DNA of 46,436 bases from Nemertoderma westbladi (GCA_032718475.1 JAUCBJ010007079.1:1-46436); one strand, 5' to 3'; shown: positions 9,946 to 20,651, numbered from the stretch's first letter. Program-made: numbers and translations. The notes: generated by a model from the letters alone, not told the origin.

Positions 9946-12033
9946 TTCGGTAGTTGTAAGTCAAGTAAAGTGAGTGTCAAAGTATCAAACTTACCGTATT
10001 TTATATCTAAACGGTATTAATTACAGTCATATAAAATTAGCCTACCGGCCGATTTTATAGCAGATGGATAAAATTAGCCTAGCGGCCAATTTTACAGCAA
10101 ATAAATGTCACGGAGTAAGTATATAATAAAATTAGCCTGGCGGCCAATTTTATAACAAATAAATCGGATAACGATATACGTTATCAAAAGTAAATCAAAC
10201 ACAAATAATTAACGGACTAATTCAGCAATAAACAAAGAAATCATACGGAATGCATAAATACTTGAGACAGTGGAACCCACAATAATTTTAACTAATACGG
10301 TAATGCCTAACTGATTTATGCAACTTTTCGAACTCACCCCCTCCAATGATTCTCCAGAAAAACAGATTCCCAGATACAAACCGGACGTGAACCTTTCCGT
10401 TTCCAGCGTTGCGGACGAAGTGCGATTTTCCCAACCAAAGTTGTTGAGTTATCTATCTCCCAAACTTGCTAAACACGGTCTTGCTCTCGTTACAGTCTAG
10501 AAATGAGCTCTGAATCCTGAAAAACAAAAGAGTTAGGTTTTACTTTTACGAAAATTTTGTACCGGTACAATATGGTATTTAAACCCTTTTAAACACCGGT
10601 ATTCAATTCCAAATATTTTACACGCGGTTCAAATCAAAATTTTATTTCAAAAAATTAGCACTTAGCTAATCAAATATAAAATTTTACCTCAAAATACAAA
10701 ATTTTCAAATAACTTTAGTCCTACTGAACCGTAGTTCAGTAAAACACATTCCTACTATTGGAAGAGACAGTAACAAAATGCCCTGCAATATCCTACTGTA
10801 AAGTTTGTGAATCAAAACATAATCCGACCTTCTCACCAAAACAGTAAACTCTAAGTAAGCGAATATATATTGCAGTATCGGTCTCTTATAACCGGTGAGG
10901 CAGAAAACAGTCTACGAACGGACAAACTTCGATGAAACAAAATCCCGCGCAGCGAATCCTAAAATCAGGCTGACTCACTGACGGACTAAGGGGCTCGTAT
11001 ACTTTGCCGCGGTGTGATTTATATGGTTGGGATAGAGAGATGCTAGCTAGGTGCAGAAAGGTCTAACTAGCGGGCAAAGCGCAGTATGGACAAAAATTAT
11101 TTTATATATTTTGAGGTGTAAATAATTTCTAAGGCGTGTGAGTCTTGATTCTAAACAGTCAAAGTCAGTTTTGCTCCTTCACATATATAATTACTGGGTT
11201 CGGTATGCATTTTACAAATATTCTAATTTTATAACTTGTAGGTCCAATACTCACGAATGATAAGGCTCCTTCCCCTTTTGTGTATTTCCAGGACTCAAAT
11301 TCAGGCATAAGGTTAATACTACGCCCAGAATTCGGCAATTTAATTTACCAGGTCCCTAATACTAAGAAGAAATGTGTTAGTTTACTACAGTAGGCGTACA
11401 GTTACTAATAGCTAGCCTGGCGTTCTTATCTAGAATTTTGGTTGCCTAGATGGGCACGGCAACTTCCTAACAGAATGTTGGCGGGGACACGGTAGATGTT
11501 AGTATCCCTAAATAGCCTCAATTTATTTTGCGCCTAGTGGTAAACTGCCCTACCGCCTGAACGGTACAATCCCAATTCAGGTAAAACACAGTAACCCTTC
11601 TAGCCTACAAGTTCAAATGCAATGGACACCGTTGTACTACAAACAGTCACCGACGCACCTATACTTAGCAAGAGTTAGGCGTACAGTTTGCTGCACCCTA
11701 CCAATGTGTATGCCTTGTACCAGTGTGCCTGCGTCCTATCTGTGTACTGGTATCTTTCTGCCTGATCTCCTCCTCTCCCCCCGTAGGAATGTGAAGGTCT
11801 ACTGTGGGTTTTCTCTGAATTAAGACAGTACGGTCCCTAGATGTAATTTTTAGCGCACAGCGTGTCACTACCTCTACCTTCGATCTTTGGTCTTACACTT
11901 AGGTAGCAAGGCATTGAACGCTGTCTAACCTTTCAGGCGATGGGCGAATAACTAAGAATGAATATTGTGGGTTGTCTCCTTCTACATTCCTCAGATGTTC
12001 CCGTTCATTGCTGTGGCCTGATGTCTAGCCTGC
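9946..12033. other. Non-coding 5' flank of element 1 gag
   Basis: On the minus strand this lies upstream of gag and should include the leader and 5' LTR of element 1. No LTR pair could be matched to 1-2317. Apart from the hairpin repeats at 10031-10160, no coding region or RNA gene was recognised. Element 2 is inserted at its end (12038/12039), and the interrupted flank resumes at 20652. Confidence 0.4.
10031..10162. repeat. Three hairpin-forming repeats (ATAAAATTAGCC ... GGCCAATTTTAT)
   Basis: Units start at 10031, 10068 and 10126. Each has a left arm close to ATAAAATTAGCC and a right arm close to GGCCAATTTTAT, separated by a few bases, so each can form a stem-loop with a GC-rich top. They lie about 90-200 bp upstream of the inferred gag start on the minus strand. 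Confidence 0.75.
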
Positions 12034-12038
12034 CATCC
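12034..12038. other. Target site duplication of element 2, left copy (CATCC)
   Basis: CATCC directly precedes the LTR start at 12039 and is repeated directly after the other LTR at 20647-20651. Five bases is the usual length for BEL/Pao and many other LTR elements. Confidence 0.85.
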
Positions 12039-13256
12039 TGTTCGCGCTTTCAGACCTTTGGCAGTTTAACCCACCAAATTAAGATGTCTGCTAGATATTA
12101 AATCAGTTTTTAGTCTATGACACGTATTTGATTCACTACACTAGTCGAAACCAATCCGTGCGCGGCCATTCACCCGCTGGATATTCCCGGGAGATTGGGT
12201 TCGACGGTTTAATTTTGTTGCTATGTAAGCCTAATGTATTATTCGACTGACAGTATTATATAATCTCTGACAATATTATTTACCTTCGGGAATATTAACA
12301 GTTCCTTTAGGACGTGGCGCTTTATCTATATAAACAGAGTTATGACTTAAACTACTCACAACGATATGGCTCAATTATAATTCACATATATGGCGCATTC
12401 TTTAGGAATGCTTCTTTAACAGACTCACTCATACACAATGCTGCACAATACTGCACACTAATCTGCCGATCTTCACTGATTTTAGTCACATATAAAAGGA
12501 ACACAGACTGACTCATGTAGGGTCTATCAAATAACATTAGATTCACTTCAAACCACTTTAACATAAGTCACAATCGTTTATCTGTAACCTTTCTCTCTTA
12601 CCTTCGGTATATCAAGAATATTGGGTTTCGGGGTTATTTCTCGTTATTCCAAATATAATTATTCATCAACCATATTATGAAGAACTGACGGTAAATAGCA
12701 GTATAAAACAACAATGAAAACACTGATTGTTATGAGTTTGCAATGTTTCAGCAGTCAGCATGTATGATCAGTCAGCAGTGATTCCATGAGTCAGGTAGGT
12801 GCGTTAAAGGATATATGCCCTTTATAATTAAACCTACTAGTGTAAGACTAAAAACTAAAACACGGAGGTGCCAAAGCCGGTTCTTAGGCTCTGGACAAAA
12901 ACATAACACTGAACTACTGAGTTTCTGTATATACCTCCAACACAGAGATCACAAACGCTCTGATTGGTCAACATGAACAACGAGAGAACAGAGAAACAAA
13001 GAAACGTCGACGTGGCAATATCAGCTGCTAGCCGTCGTCATGGTAGCGACACTGTTTTCAAGAGTATCGAGCTTTTACGTCACGGAATTACGGATTATGT
13101 CCTCTAAAGTACAAATACAGAAGAAATAGCTTTTATGTCCGCTAAAACACCAGTACAGCAAGGACACGGCCTTTTTATGCCTGGTAAACCAACTACAGAG
13201 TACTTTACGGGAAAAATAAGGAAAAATAACCGGACAATTCAGTAAAAGCTTTTACA
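12039..13256 (-). repeat. Element 2 LTR, left copy (3' LTR in element orientation)
   Basis: The LTR begins TGTTCGCGC and ends GCTTTTACA on the plus strand, giving the usual TG...CA ends. It matches 19429-20646 over its whole 1218 bp with one difference. On the element strand it starts TGTAAAAGC. Confidence 0.95.
12291..12337 (-). promoter_or_regulatory. Conserved LTR core block, likely promoter
   Basis: On the element strand this reads a TATA-like word (GTTTATATAGATAAAG), then GCGCCACGTCC, then TAAAGGAACTGTTAATATT. The block recurs at 19681-19727, at about 40534-40578, and reversed at about 32576-32627, although the rest of these LTRs has diverged strongly. Its conservation and TATA-like word suggest the transcription control region. 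Confidence 0.55.
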
Positions 13257-13275
13257 CCGCTCCCAGAAAATGGGA
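13257..13275 (-). promoter_or_regulatory. Candidate polypurine tract of element 2
   Basis: On the minus strand the LTR start TGTAAAAG is directly preceded by GGGAGCGG, a short purine run. The same sequence precedes the LTR of element 3 (41500-41518). The tract is short for its class but its position is exact and conserved. Confidence 0.5.
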
Positions 13276-13334
13276 TTTTCAGTCTATAAAATATAAAAAT
13301 CACAGTTTCTAAAACATAAAGATACTCTAAACAG

Positions 13335-13560
13335 TTAGTCTTTCTTACGCAGACGGCGTTTACGCAGTTTTTTGAGGCTAGCAAGAGTCTTTTTCTCTTT
13401 GGGGGGAGCCACTTTACTAGGAGGGCCATAACTCCTGGGTGAAGGGTGCAATATGATTGCATCAGAAGGTGTAGGTTTATGGTCGAGGTATCTGCCGTTT
13501 CGATATGCTTCTCCTCGAGCTGATTTTCCTCCGCTCGTAGCTGGATACGTTCATCCAAAA
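13335..13560 (-). pseudogene. ORF-Y remnant, C-terminal part (element 2)
   Basis: The last 46 or so codons match the end of element 3 ORF-Y closely: SDAIILHPSPRSY, then a basic tail with KKLRKRRLRKKD and a TAA at 13335. Upstream of about 13500 similarity fades and the frame is interrupted by a stop near 13550. The zinc-knuckle part seen in element 3 is missing here. A neighbouring frame (13558 down to about 13470) encodes a charged helical stretch that may be a different gag-like remnant. Confidence 0.7.
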
Positions 13561-14362
13561 ACTCTCGCAGAGAATAGGATCGTCCAAGTTCGATAACTTC
13601 TTAGAGATTCTGGATTTCCCAATCGAATTGAGATAAGGCCAATTCGTTTATCGACTGGACTTACTGTTATAACTTACGTTTATCTGAACAAACGCAGGTT
13701 TCTCTTTTGATCTTTATAGAATAGCGTTTAACTCGTTTCGTACAAAGCTCTCCTTCACCTTGATGAGGGGTTGTATCGCGTTAAACGGGGACGACCATAC
13801 GGTTGGATAGTGATATTAGGTGTCCGCGTCACAATCCGGCTAGGTAAGATGGGCGGCTAGCTAGAAATCACTGTCGGAGTGTTACCGATTAATTGTTAGG
13901 GTAGCACTAGATCTTTGAACAGTGAATACCGTCCGCGAGGATCCGCGACACCACCAGGATCGCAGGTCTGAGGTCCAACTAAGGAATGAGGAGGTTTGAC
14001 CGAGTATTCCGGGACTCTGATCGTAGGTTTACTCTAGGATCGTTAGAGCCGAGTGAGCATAGGTGATACGTCAAACAAGTTTCGCTCGAAACTCCAGTAA
14101 ATATAACGAACACAACTGTATTTAACACAACGTTTCCGTGGATGTTTATGTCTTTCCGTTTATTGGCTGGGTCTAGGGCATTTACCGTAATAATACCCAA
14201 GACGCACGTCTGGTAGGGGAAACGCGGATGATATTTATTTGTAGTTACAATGATTCTATCAAGAATTCCAAATATACGTTGGAGTTACCGCGTTTATTTG
14301 TTTCTTTAGTGCCTTTTCTTTCGAGTCGATTTCGAATAGAATTTTCGCATTCGGATTTCAGT
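13561..14362. other. Element 2 segment without clear coding
   Basis: Short ORFs only. The position corresponds to the body of ORF-Y in element 3, but the sequence does not match it over most of its length. A weak, stop-broken helical coding trace runs on the minus strand around 13560-13660. From about 14250 to 14362 a shifted frame continues the C-terminal end of ORF-X. Confidence 0.4.
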
Positions 14363-14695
14363 TTATGGTTCCGACTCCGCTGGGCAGGATATATAGTCGA
14401 CATAGTCAGTATTGTGTAAATCGATAGGATGACCAGTGGTTAAGAAGACCATATACGTACCATTACGCTGCGTATATCGAGCAGCGAATTTTCTATAGTC
14501 CAACTCGCGCGCGAGCTGCTCTTGGGACATTGGCGGTTCGATATAACGACCATCGTCCTCCGCAGCAGTTGGACTAACGTCGCCGCGTATTAAGCTATCA
14601 ACAAACGCTTGCAAAAGTAGAGTATATCGCTCCCCGATACCAAGAACATCTTCCATCAACTCCGTCATGTCTGCTATATATGAGTTTATCCACAT
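14363..14695 (-). CDS. ORF-X of element 2, truncated by frameshift
   Basis: A 110-codon open frame. Its core, from MTELMEDVLG at codon 10 through HPIDLHNTD, aligns with element 3 ORF-X at roughly 80% identity, including the identical stretch DDGRYIEPPMSQEQL. The last residues differ because of a frame change near 14395; a shifted frame downstream still resembles the ORF-X C-terminus (ENSIRNRL). I do not recognise a protein family. It lies between the pol remnant and ORF-Y. The copies differ mostly at third codon positions within the best-conserved part, which suggests past selection on the protein. Confidence 0.6.
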   Translation of the reverse strand: MWINSYIADMTELMEDVLGIGERYTLLLQAFVDSLIRGDVSPTAAEDDGRYIEPPMSQEQLARELDYRKFAARYTQRNGTYMVFLTTGHPIDLHNTDYVDYISCPAESEP

Positions 14696-15479
14696 TATAA
14701 GGAGTTTATATTCAGGCTAGCGAGCGTCGCTGCCTACTCCAATTAACCCCCGGACAGTACGAGATCCTCAGCGCCGATGTGTCGTCGCCGCTGTACTTTC
14801 GCCAACGACGTAGCCGCACAACGACAACGACAACCGACACAAGTCACTCGACTGTCCGTCCCAAAGACTTAGATGTACTTCAGGTTTTCCTTGGAGAGTT
14901 AGGTTACTTTTACGATTGCGACTAGCTACTGTAAACACACCTTAGTAGTAACATTCGCCTATAAACTCACAAGTACCACACACACAACTTGTCACAAATT
15001 ACACACACTCGGGTCACTTGTCCGTTAGTCAATGCCTTCCAGAATGTCACTGTATTATTATGTATCCTTGGATACTATCAGTGCACTATTTATTCCCTAT
15101 GCTATTCAATGGGACAAGCTTTCTATTGTTCTTTTAACTCAATTCTAATTCTAGCGTGGTTGTTGCTATGGTGACATTATGCAAAGCTAGCGGTAGAATT
15201 AGGGTAATTCCAATGCATACAGATCTGGGATGTTATTTAATAGTATTCTTTAATAGTCAATGTTCTGTTTTATACATGACTTTATGAATTTTATCGGCTA
15301 TTGACTATGTTTGGGAGACTTTCGCACACTCATACACATAATAAGATAAATCTCCGCTCCCTTGATCTATTAATTAATGGAATTTTGGGAATGTTATAAA
15401 TTGCGTAAAAATGGCAATTTATTAAATTCATTAAAAGGCATGAATTTAAATTTATTCCCTGAAATTTTATTATTTGATA

Positions 15480-15790
15480 ATTAAATTGACATATTTTGAT
15501 TCTAGAATATGTCTGGGGACACAAGATCCTTAATTCTATGACAATTGTCTTTTTAAGAATATCGGTAAATGCTACGATATCTTAATTGACTAGAATTGCT
15601 GAAGGATCTGAATTTTACAGATTTTGATTTATTAGATTTGCAAATATTAAATAATTAATATTTGAGATGGGCACCGATTTATTCCAGAACTTGTCTGGGG
15701 ACGTTAACCACTGATTCTAGAATTTGTCTTTCAAGTATATCGGTGGGTGCCGCGATATCTTAATCGACTAGAATTACAGATGGTCAAAGG
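15480..15790. repeat. Imperfect two-copy tandem repeat, about 190-bp period
   Basis: Both units share in order: a TCTAGAATATGTCTGGGGAC-like word, GATTCTAGAATTTGTCTT-like text, AATATCGGTRRRTGC, GATATCTTAAT and GACTAGAATT. Units centre on about 15550 and 15730. The same arrangement occurs in element 3 (about 43835-44100). Confidence 0.65.
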
Positions 15791-15867
15791 GTTTAACAGA
15801 TTTATTTTGCGTTATACGCTACTGTTAAAGGGACATCACGCTACTATATGTATTATTTAATATACGG

Positions 15868-16005
15868 TATGAGAGCAATATCGCACGAAGCAATGTCAGT
15901 GTGAAGAGGCAAGTCGTTTCCAAGGTCTACCCAGAGCTTGGTTTAGCCGAGACACGAGGATCTGAACTTTGCATTCCTAATACTCTGCCTACCAATAATA
16001 CTTGA
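15868..16005. other. Invariant 137-bp block shared by elements 2 and 3
   Basis: From AGAGCAATATCGCACG to CTACCAATAATACTT this block is base-for-base the same as in element 3 (about 44188-44325), while sequence on either side differs by about 10-20%. On the minus strand it contains a weak box B-like word (GTTCAGATCCTC) and a box A-like word (TAGGCAGAGTATTAGG), too close together for a normal tRNA. Confidence 0.6.
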
Positions 16006-16325
16006 ATATAGTAGTGGCTTTATTGTACTTTAATAAGTACGGACATTTCATCTTACTGTAGTTACGTATTTGTAATGTAATACGGACAGTAAGGAAGAAG
16101 GAAAAGAATTATTTCTTGCCGTCGCATTAAATATAATATATACGTAATTAAGTAATAAACGCGAATATATATTGCACTAATCTACTAAATAATCGCTAAA
16201 ATAACATTCTACTGAATAAAATTAAAGAAAACGATTATAATAGAATTACATAGTAATACATACATAAATATAAAAATAATAAAATAATATAAAATAATAG
16301 AGTCACACACCCACTCCATATGTTG

Positions 16326-17246
16326 TTACGTTATGGAGTCCCTAGATGTTTGAAGGATTAGGGAGGTGGTCGTGGGAAGAGAATCTTGTCTTCCACAGTT
16401 TCCGGAGAGTCCTCCATTCCCTTCCGATAAACACAAACGACCGACTGGGTGATTGAGTCGCTGCATCCTGAATACAATTCCAGGTTTCCTCTTCGTCCTG
16501 GAATAGTGACGATAGAAACATCGCTCAAAGTATATGACGGCGTCACAAAGCCGATTCCAGGAGCTATAGTGGTCCGTCGCTCTCTGCAGGAGAGGTGAGA
16601 GTCCCTGCGAGACGTCTGATGTTCCAGAGCTCCAATCGCTCTCTCTGATCTTCATGAAGGATCCACTCGCGGAGGGGAGGCCCAGATCCACGGCGTCGTC
16701 CCTGGCAACATGTAATACCGACAGATCTATCCCGGGTTCAAATAACTCCGATCCACCCGTCCGGGTTTCAGGTTCGACTTTCTCCGCTCCCTTGGCTGGT
16801 CTAATCTCAGTCGGAGTAAGATGGGGAGGCCATTCATTCTCCTTACTCAGGAAGTCGGGTTCACCTAACCGGTCTATAGTATCTGTCAGTTCTTGAGGAG
16901 TTGCTCCTCTGGAAGCGATGTCAGTTGGATTAAACTTCTTGGGGCAATATCTCCATTGATCTACATTGGAGCTAAGATTGTCATTATCTGAGGAGTGTGG
17001 TGTTCCCTCAGTTGGGTCGTCTCCCTCACTAGTATCATCTTCCCATTCACTCACCTGGCAGACGCGATCTTGAAGCAGTCTTTCCCTGAGCGTTCTACGG
17101 GAAGGTCCAGTAAGGTACCAACCTACTCTAGTTCTTACCGCATAGGTCTGTAGGGGCTGCGGTTGAGCAGGCCGTTTCTCTAATGTCGCTTCACTCTCCG
17201 TTGTATCTAGTAGACTGTCTGACAGGTTCTGCTTTGCGTCAGACAT
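16326..17246 (-). CDS. Pol remnant of element 2 (gag start fused to pol linker and RNase H end)
   Basis: A 306-codon frame. It starts MSDAKQ, resembling the gag start of element 1. After about 21 codons it jumps to the protease/reverse transcriptase linker (QTYAVRTRVGWYLTGP). After a Glu/Asp/Ser-rich stretch it jumps again to the RNase H end (DQWRYCPKKFNPTDIASRG). A piece resembling the integrase N-terminal region follows (ATDHYSSWNRLCDAVIYF), then the pol C-terminus (HPVGRLCLSE). No enzymatic core remains. The junction before DQWR is the same as in element 3. The uninterrupted frame suggests recent maintenance, but its function is unknown. Confidence 0.75.
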   Translation of the reverse strand: MSDAKQNLSDSLLDTTESEATLEKRPAQPQPLQTYAVRTRVGWYLTGPSRRTLRERLLQDRVCQVSEWEDDTSEGDDPTEGTPHSSDNDNLSSNVDQWRYCPKKFNPTDIASRGATPQELTDTIDRLGEPDFLSKENEWPPHLTPTEIRPAKGAEKVEPETRTGGSELFEPGIDLSVLHVARDDAVDLGLPSASGSFMKIRESDWSSGTSDVSQGLSPLLQRATDHYSSWNRLCDAVIYFERCFYRHYSRTKRKPGIVFRMQRLNHPVGRLCLSEGNGGLSGNCGRQDSLPTTTSLILQTSRDSIT

Positions 17247-17385
17247 GACTATGTATGTACAGTTGAATGCCTACTGCTATATTACAGTCTAAGCAAGTCT
17301 AGTAACTCAGTATGAACTGCTAGCCTAGTAATTAATTACCGTTACTGCTACTCAGTGTAGCGTGATATATATATAATATATTAGA

Positions 17386-17630
17386 ATACCGGTATACTTA
17401 TAGTATATATAACTATATAAGTATTATTACAGACTAGGTTTATCACAGAATACCGGTATAATTTTAGCACAAATATATATAAATATATAATAGGCCTATC
17501 GGAATACCGGTATACAGCTTACAGTTTGTAGGATATATAATTCTGAAATAGAATTAATTACAAGTACCGGTATAATTTCAGCCTAGATTTGTAGAAATAA
17601 AGATAATAGGCCTATCGTAAATACCGGTAT
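17386..17630. repeat. Five palindromic ATACCGGTAT words in a tandem array
   Basis: The 10-bp palindrome lies at 17386, 17450, 17504 and 17621, with the shorter TACCGGTA at 17565. Two longer units of about 120 bp can be seen, each running from an ACCGGTATAATTT-type word to AATAGGCCTATCG. The array lies just upstream of the pol remnant start on the element strand, in the leader. Confidence 0.75.
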
Positions 17631-18569
17631 ATCAATTATTTCAAATAATTGAATTTCTGTTACTTTAGGGTTACTTTGTTACTTTACTTACTTTATTACC
17701 GTTATTTGAGCAGTAATCCAACTGATATTGGGACCTAATGGTTGTATGGTAGGCCTACTATTTATAAATCGTTAGATTTGATTTATAATATATATATACC
17801 CGTTTTAATGGGTTTTGTCAATGTTTGAAATAAATGTTATTATTTCTGGGGGTAATCACTACACAAAGCGGTGCGCTTTCAATGAAGTGTTACTTATGAG
17901 ACACTAAAACAAATAATACTAATTTACCTAAGTTACTTAATACTACAAATTACGTACAATTCGGGTGAGATTACAATCTCTAAATAAACACAAAAATTTA
18001 CAAAAACACAAATACGAATTTTTAGGGTAATTTTACAAGAAGTCTACTAACCAGCCTAACAAAGGGTTAGAAAACCAGTTATTACAACGGACAGGGTACT
18101 ACGGTATTTGAAATAATAAGTAGTAGTAAATACACTGCGTTGTCTAGATAGGAAAATACCACCGCCTGACGACCTATAGCCGTATCGCTATAGGTTCTAC
18201 GTTATGTATCACGGAGTGTTCCTACCTAGAAGTTAATAGAGCTAATCGAATGTGCCTATCAACCACTTTACAACACAAATATAATGTCTACAATAATTAC
18301 TTCGGAAAGTACTGTACACTAAACCCTAAATTAGGTACGAGTACTTATATAACAGACAATCAGTAGTTAAATATACTTGAACAGCTAAAAGAACCACGGC
18401 ATCTGCTGGAGTGACCGATGCACAAAATCACCAGTCTTTACCTACGCCGAGCAGCCCGTGTAGTACCGAGGTTAATTTAACTATAGCGGTATGTATAACA
18501 AACACAATTACTGTAGGAACAAACTTGGGGAATGAATGTTGCGGATAATCGCATAAACTCTGAATAATA

Positions 18570-19145
18570 AATATTACGCTACGCGTACAAACTACTCAAA
18601 CAAAATACAGACCGAACACTGACAGACTACTATCAAGCCTAAACAAACTACGGTATATGCAGACTCCGAAATGATTAGGGAGTATGCGCTCTAACCCAGT
18701 AGTGCGACTTATTCTTTAGTTGGGGGTTTACCTTACAGAGTTCGCTGCCCCTACTGCCTAACCGTACTTAATCGGACAGATGATCTACACACGCGGCAAT
18801 CCGTTCAGACCTAATAACAGCCAGACAACTATCCAGCCTACAAATTATCTAAATAAAATTATACGCTACCCGTACAGACTTACACAAACAAAGTACAGAC
18901 TAAACGATGGCAGACCACTCTCAAGCCTAAATAAACCACAGGACATGCAGACTCCGAAATGATTAGGGAGTATGCGCTCTAACCCAGTAGTGCGACTTAT
19001 TCTTTAGTTGGGGGATTACCTTACAGCGTTCGCTGCCCCTACTGCCTAATCGTACTTAATCGGACAAGTGCTCTACACACACTGTAATCCGTTCGGACCT
19101 AACAGCAATCAGACAACAGCTCAGCCTACAAATCGTCTGTACAAT
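18570..19145. repeat. Two-copy tandem duplication, 288-bp period, in element 2 leader
   Basis: The word GCAGACTCCGAAATGATTAG starts at 18659 and 18947. The central 110 bp of the two units are nearly identical and the edges are more diverged. Confidence 0.85.
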
Positions 19146-19428
19146 CTGATCAGGCTTACACGCCTTCTGTTCAATACTGACCTACAAATAAATAAAAGTT
19201 GACAGAAATAAGTAAACCATATAAAGGTATAAGGGGTGATCAATCCCTAATCCCCTAAACAGCCTACCGGTATACAACAATCAAATCGAATAATACTAGT
19301 GTACTTATACGGCAGTACCGGTTAGAACAGTTAGGCCTACTGACCTACAGGTGTACCGTTCAGGTTTACCGGTTGACCGGTACTTTCAACTTTATTGCTT
19401 ACTGCAACAAAGAAGCTATATCCTTTAA

Positions 19429-20646
19429 TGTTCGCGCTTTCAGACCTTTGGCAGTTTAACCCACCAAATTAAGATGTCTGCTAGATATTAAATCAGTTTT
19501 TAGTCTATGACACGTATTTGATTCACTACACTAGTCGAAACCAATCCGTGCGCGACCATTCACCCGCTGGATATTCCCGGGAGATTGGGTTCGACGGTTT
19601 AATTTTGTTGCTATGTAAGCCTAATGTATTATTCGACTGACAGTATTATATAATCTCTGACAATATTATTTACCTTCGGGAATATTAACAGTTCCTTTAG
19701 GACGTGGCGCTTTATCTATATAAACAGAGTTATGACTTAAACTACTCACAACGATATGGCTCAATTATAATTCACATATATGGCGCATTCTTTAGGAATG
19801 CTTCTTTAACAGACTCACTCATACACAATGCTGCACAATACTGCACACTAATCTGCCGATCTTCACTGATTTTAGTCACATATAAAAGGAACACAGACTG
19901 ACTCATGTAGGGTCTATCAAATAACATTAGATTCACTTCAAACCACTTTAACATAAGTCACAATCGTTTATCTGTAACCTTTCTCTCTTACCTTCGGTAT
20001 ATCAAGAATATTGGGTTTCGGGGTTATTTCTCGTTATTCCAAATATAATTATTCATCAACCATATTATGAAGAACTGACGGTAAATAGCAGTATAAAACA
20101 ACAATGAAAACACTGATTGTTATGAGTTTGCAATGTTTCAGCAGTCAGCATGTATGATCAGTCAGCAGTGATTCCATGAGTCAGGTAGGTGCGTTAAAGG
20201 ATATATGCCCTTTATAATTAAACCTACTAGTGTAAGACTAAAAACTAAAACACGGAGGTGCCAAAGCCGGTTCTTAGGCTCTGGACAAAAACATAACACT
20301 GAACTACTGAGTTTCTGTATATACCTCCAACACAGAGATCACAAACGCTCTGATTGGTCAACATGAACAACGAGAGAACAGAGAAACAAAGAAACGTCGA
20401 CGTGGCAATATCAGCTGCTAGCCGTCGTCATGGTAGCGACACTGTTTTCAAGAGTATCGAGCTTTTACGTCACGGAATTACGGATTATGTCCTCTAAAGT
20501 ACAAATACAGAAGAAATAGCTTTTATGTCCGCTAAAACACCAGTACAGCAAGGACACGGCCTTTTTATGCCTGGTAAACCAACTACAGAGTACTTTACGG
20601 GAAAAATAAGGAAAAATAACCGGACAATTCAGTAAAAGCTTTTACA
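19429..20646 (-). repeat. Element 2 LTR, right copy (5' LTR in element orientation)
   Basis: Matches 12039-13256 over 1218 bp with one visible difference (position 126 of the LTR). It begins TGTTCGCGC and ends GCTTTTACA, followed by the CATCC duplication. Confidence 0.95.
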
Positions 20647-20651
20647 CATCC
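20647..20651. other. Target site duplication of element 2, right copy (CATCC)
   Basis: Matches 12034-12038. The interrupted older sequence resumes at 20652. Confidence 0.85.

Larger units (their letters stand above)
14700..16325. other. Conserved non-coding spacer of element 2
   Basis: This stretch lies between the pol remnant stop and ORF-X and aligns along its whole length with 43020-44639 of element 3, roughly 85% identical by eye. It contains no credible ORF. Within it are a tandem duplication at 15480-15790 and a nearly invariant block at 15868-16005. The last 180 bp before pol are very AT-rich. Confidence 0.65.
17247..19428 (-). other. Untranslated leader of element 2
   Basis: About 2.2 kb between the 5' LTR and the first ATG of the remnant ORF. 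No credible ORF. It holds the ACCGGT array and a 288-bp tandem duplication. No TGG-starting primer binding site is visible next to 19429: the element strand there reads TTAAAGGATATAGC. Confidence 0.6.
12039..20646 (-). mobile_element. Element 2: young, pol-deficient BEL/Pao-derived LTR retrotransposon
   Basis: The element is 8608 bp, flanked by two 1218-bp LTRs and a CATCC duplication. Remaining coding traces are all on the minus strand: a pol remnant (17246 to 16326), ORF-X (14695 to 14363) and the end of ORF-Y (to 13335). Reverse transcriptase, nearly all of RNase H, the integrase core, gag and protease are missing. The LTRs differ at only one position that I could see (12165 G, 19555 A), so insertion was recent. 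No TGG-type primer binding site was found next to the 5' LTR. Confidence 0.9.

Noticed and set aside
12314-12511. ORF repeated identically at 19704-19901
   Set aside because: Lies wholly inside the two LTRs; the identity is that of the LTRs and element 3's LTR does not keep the frame.
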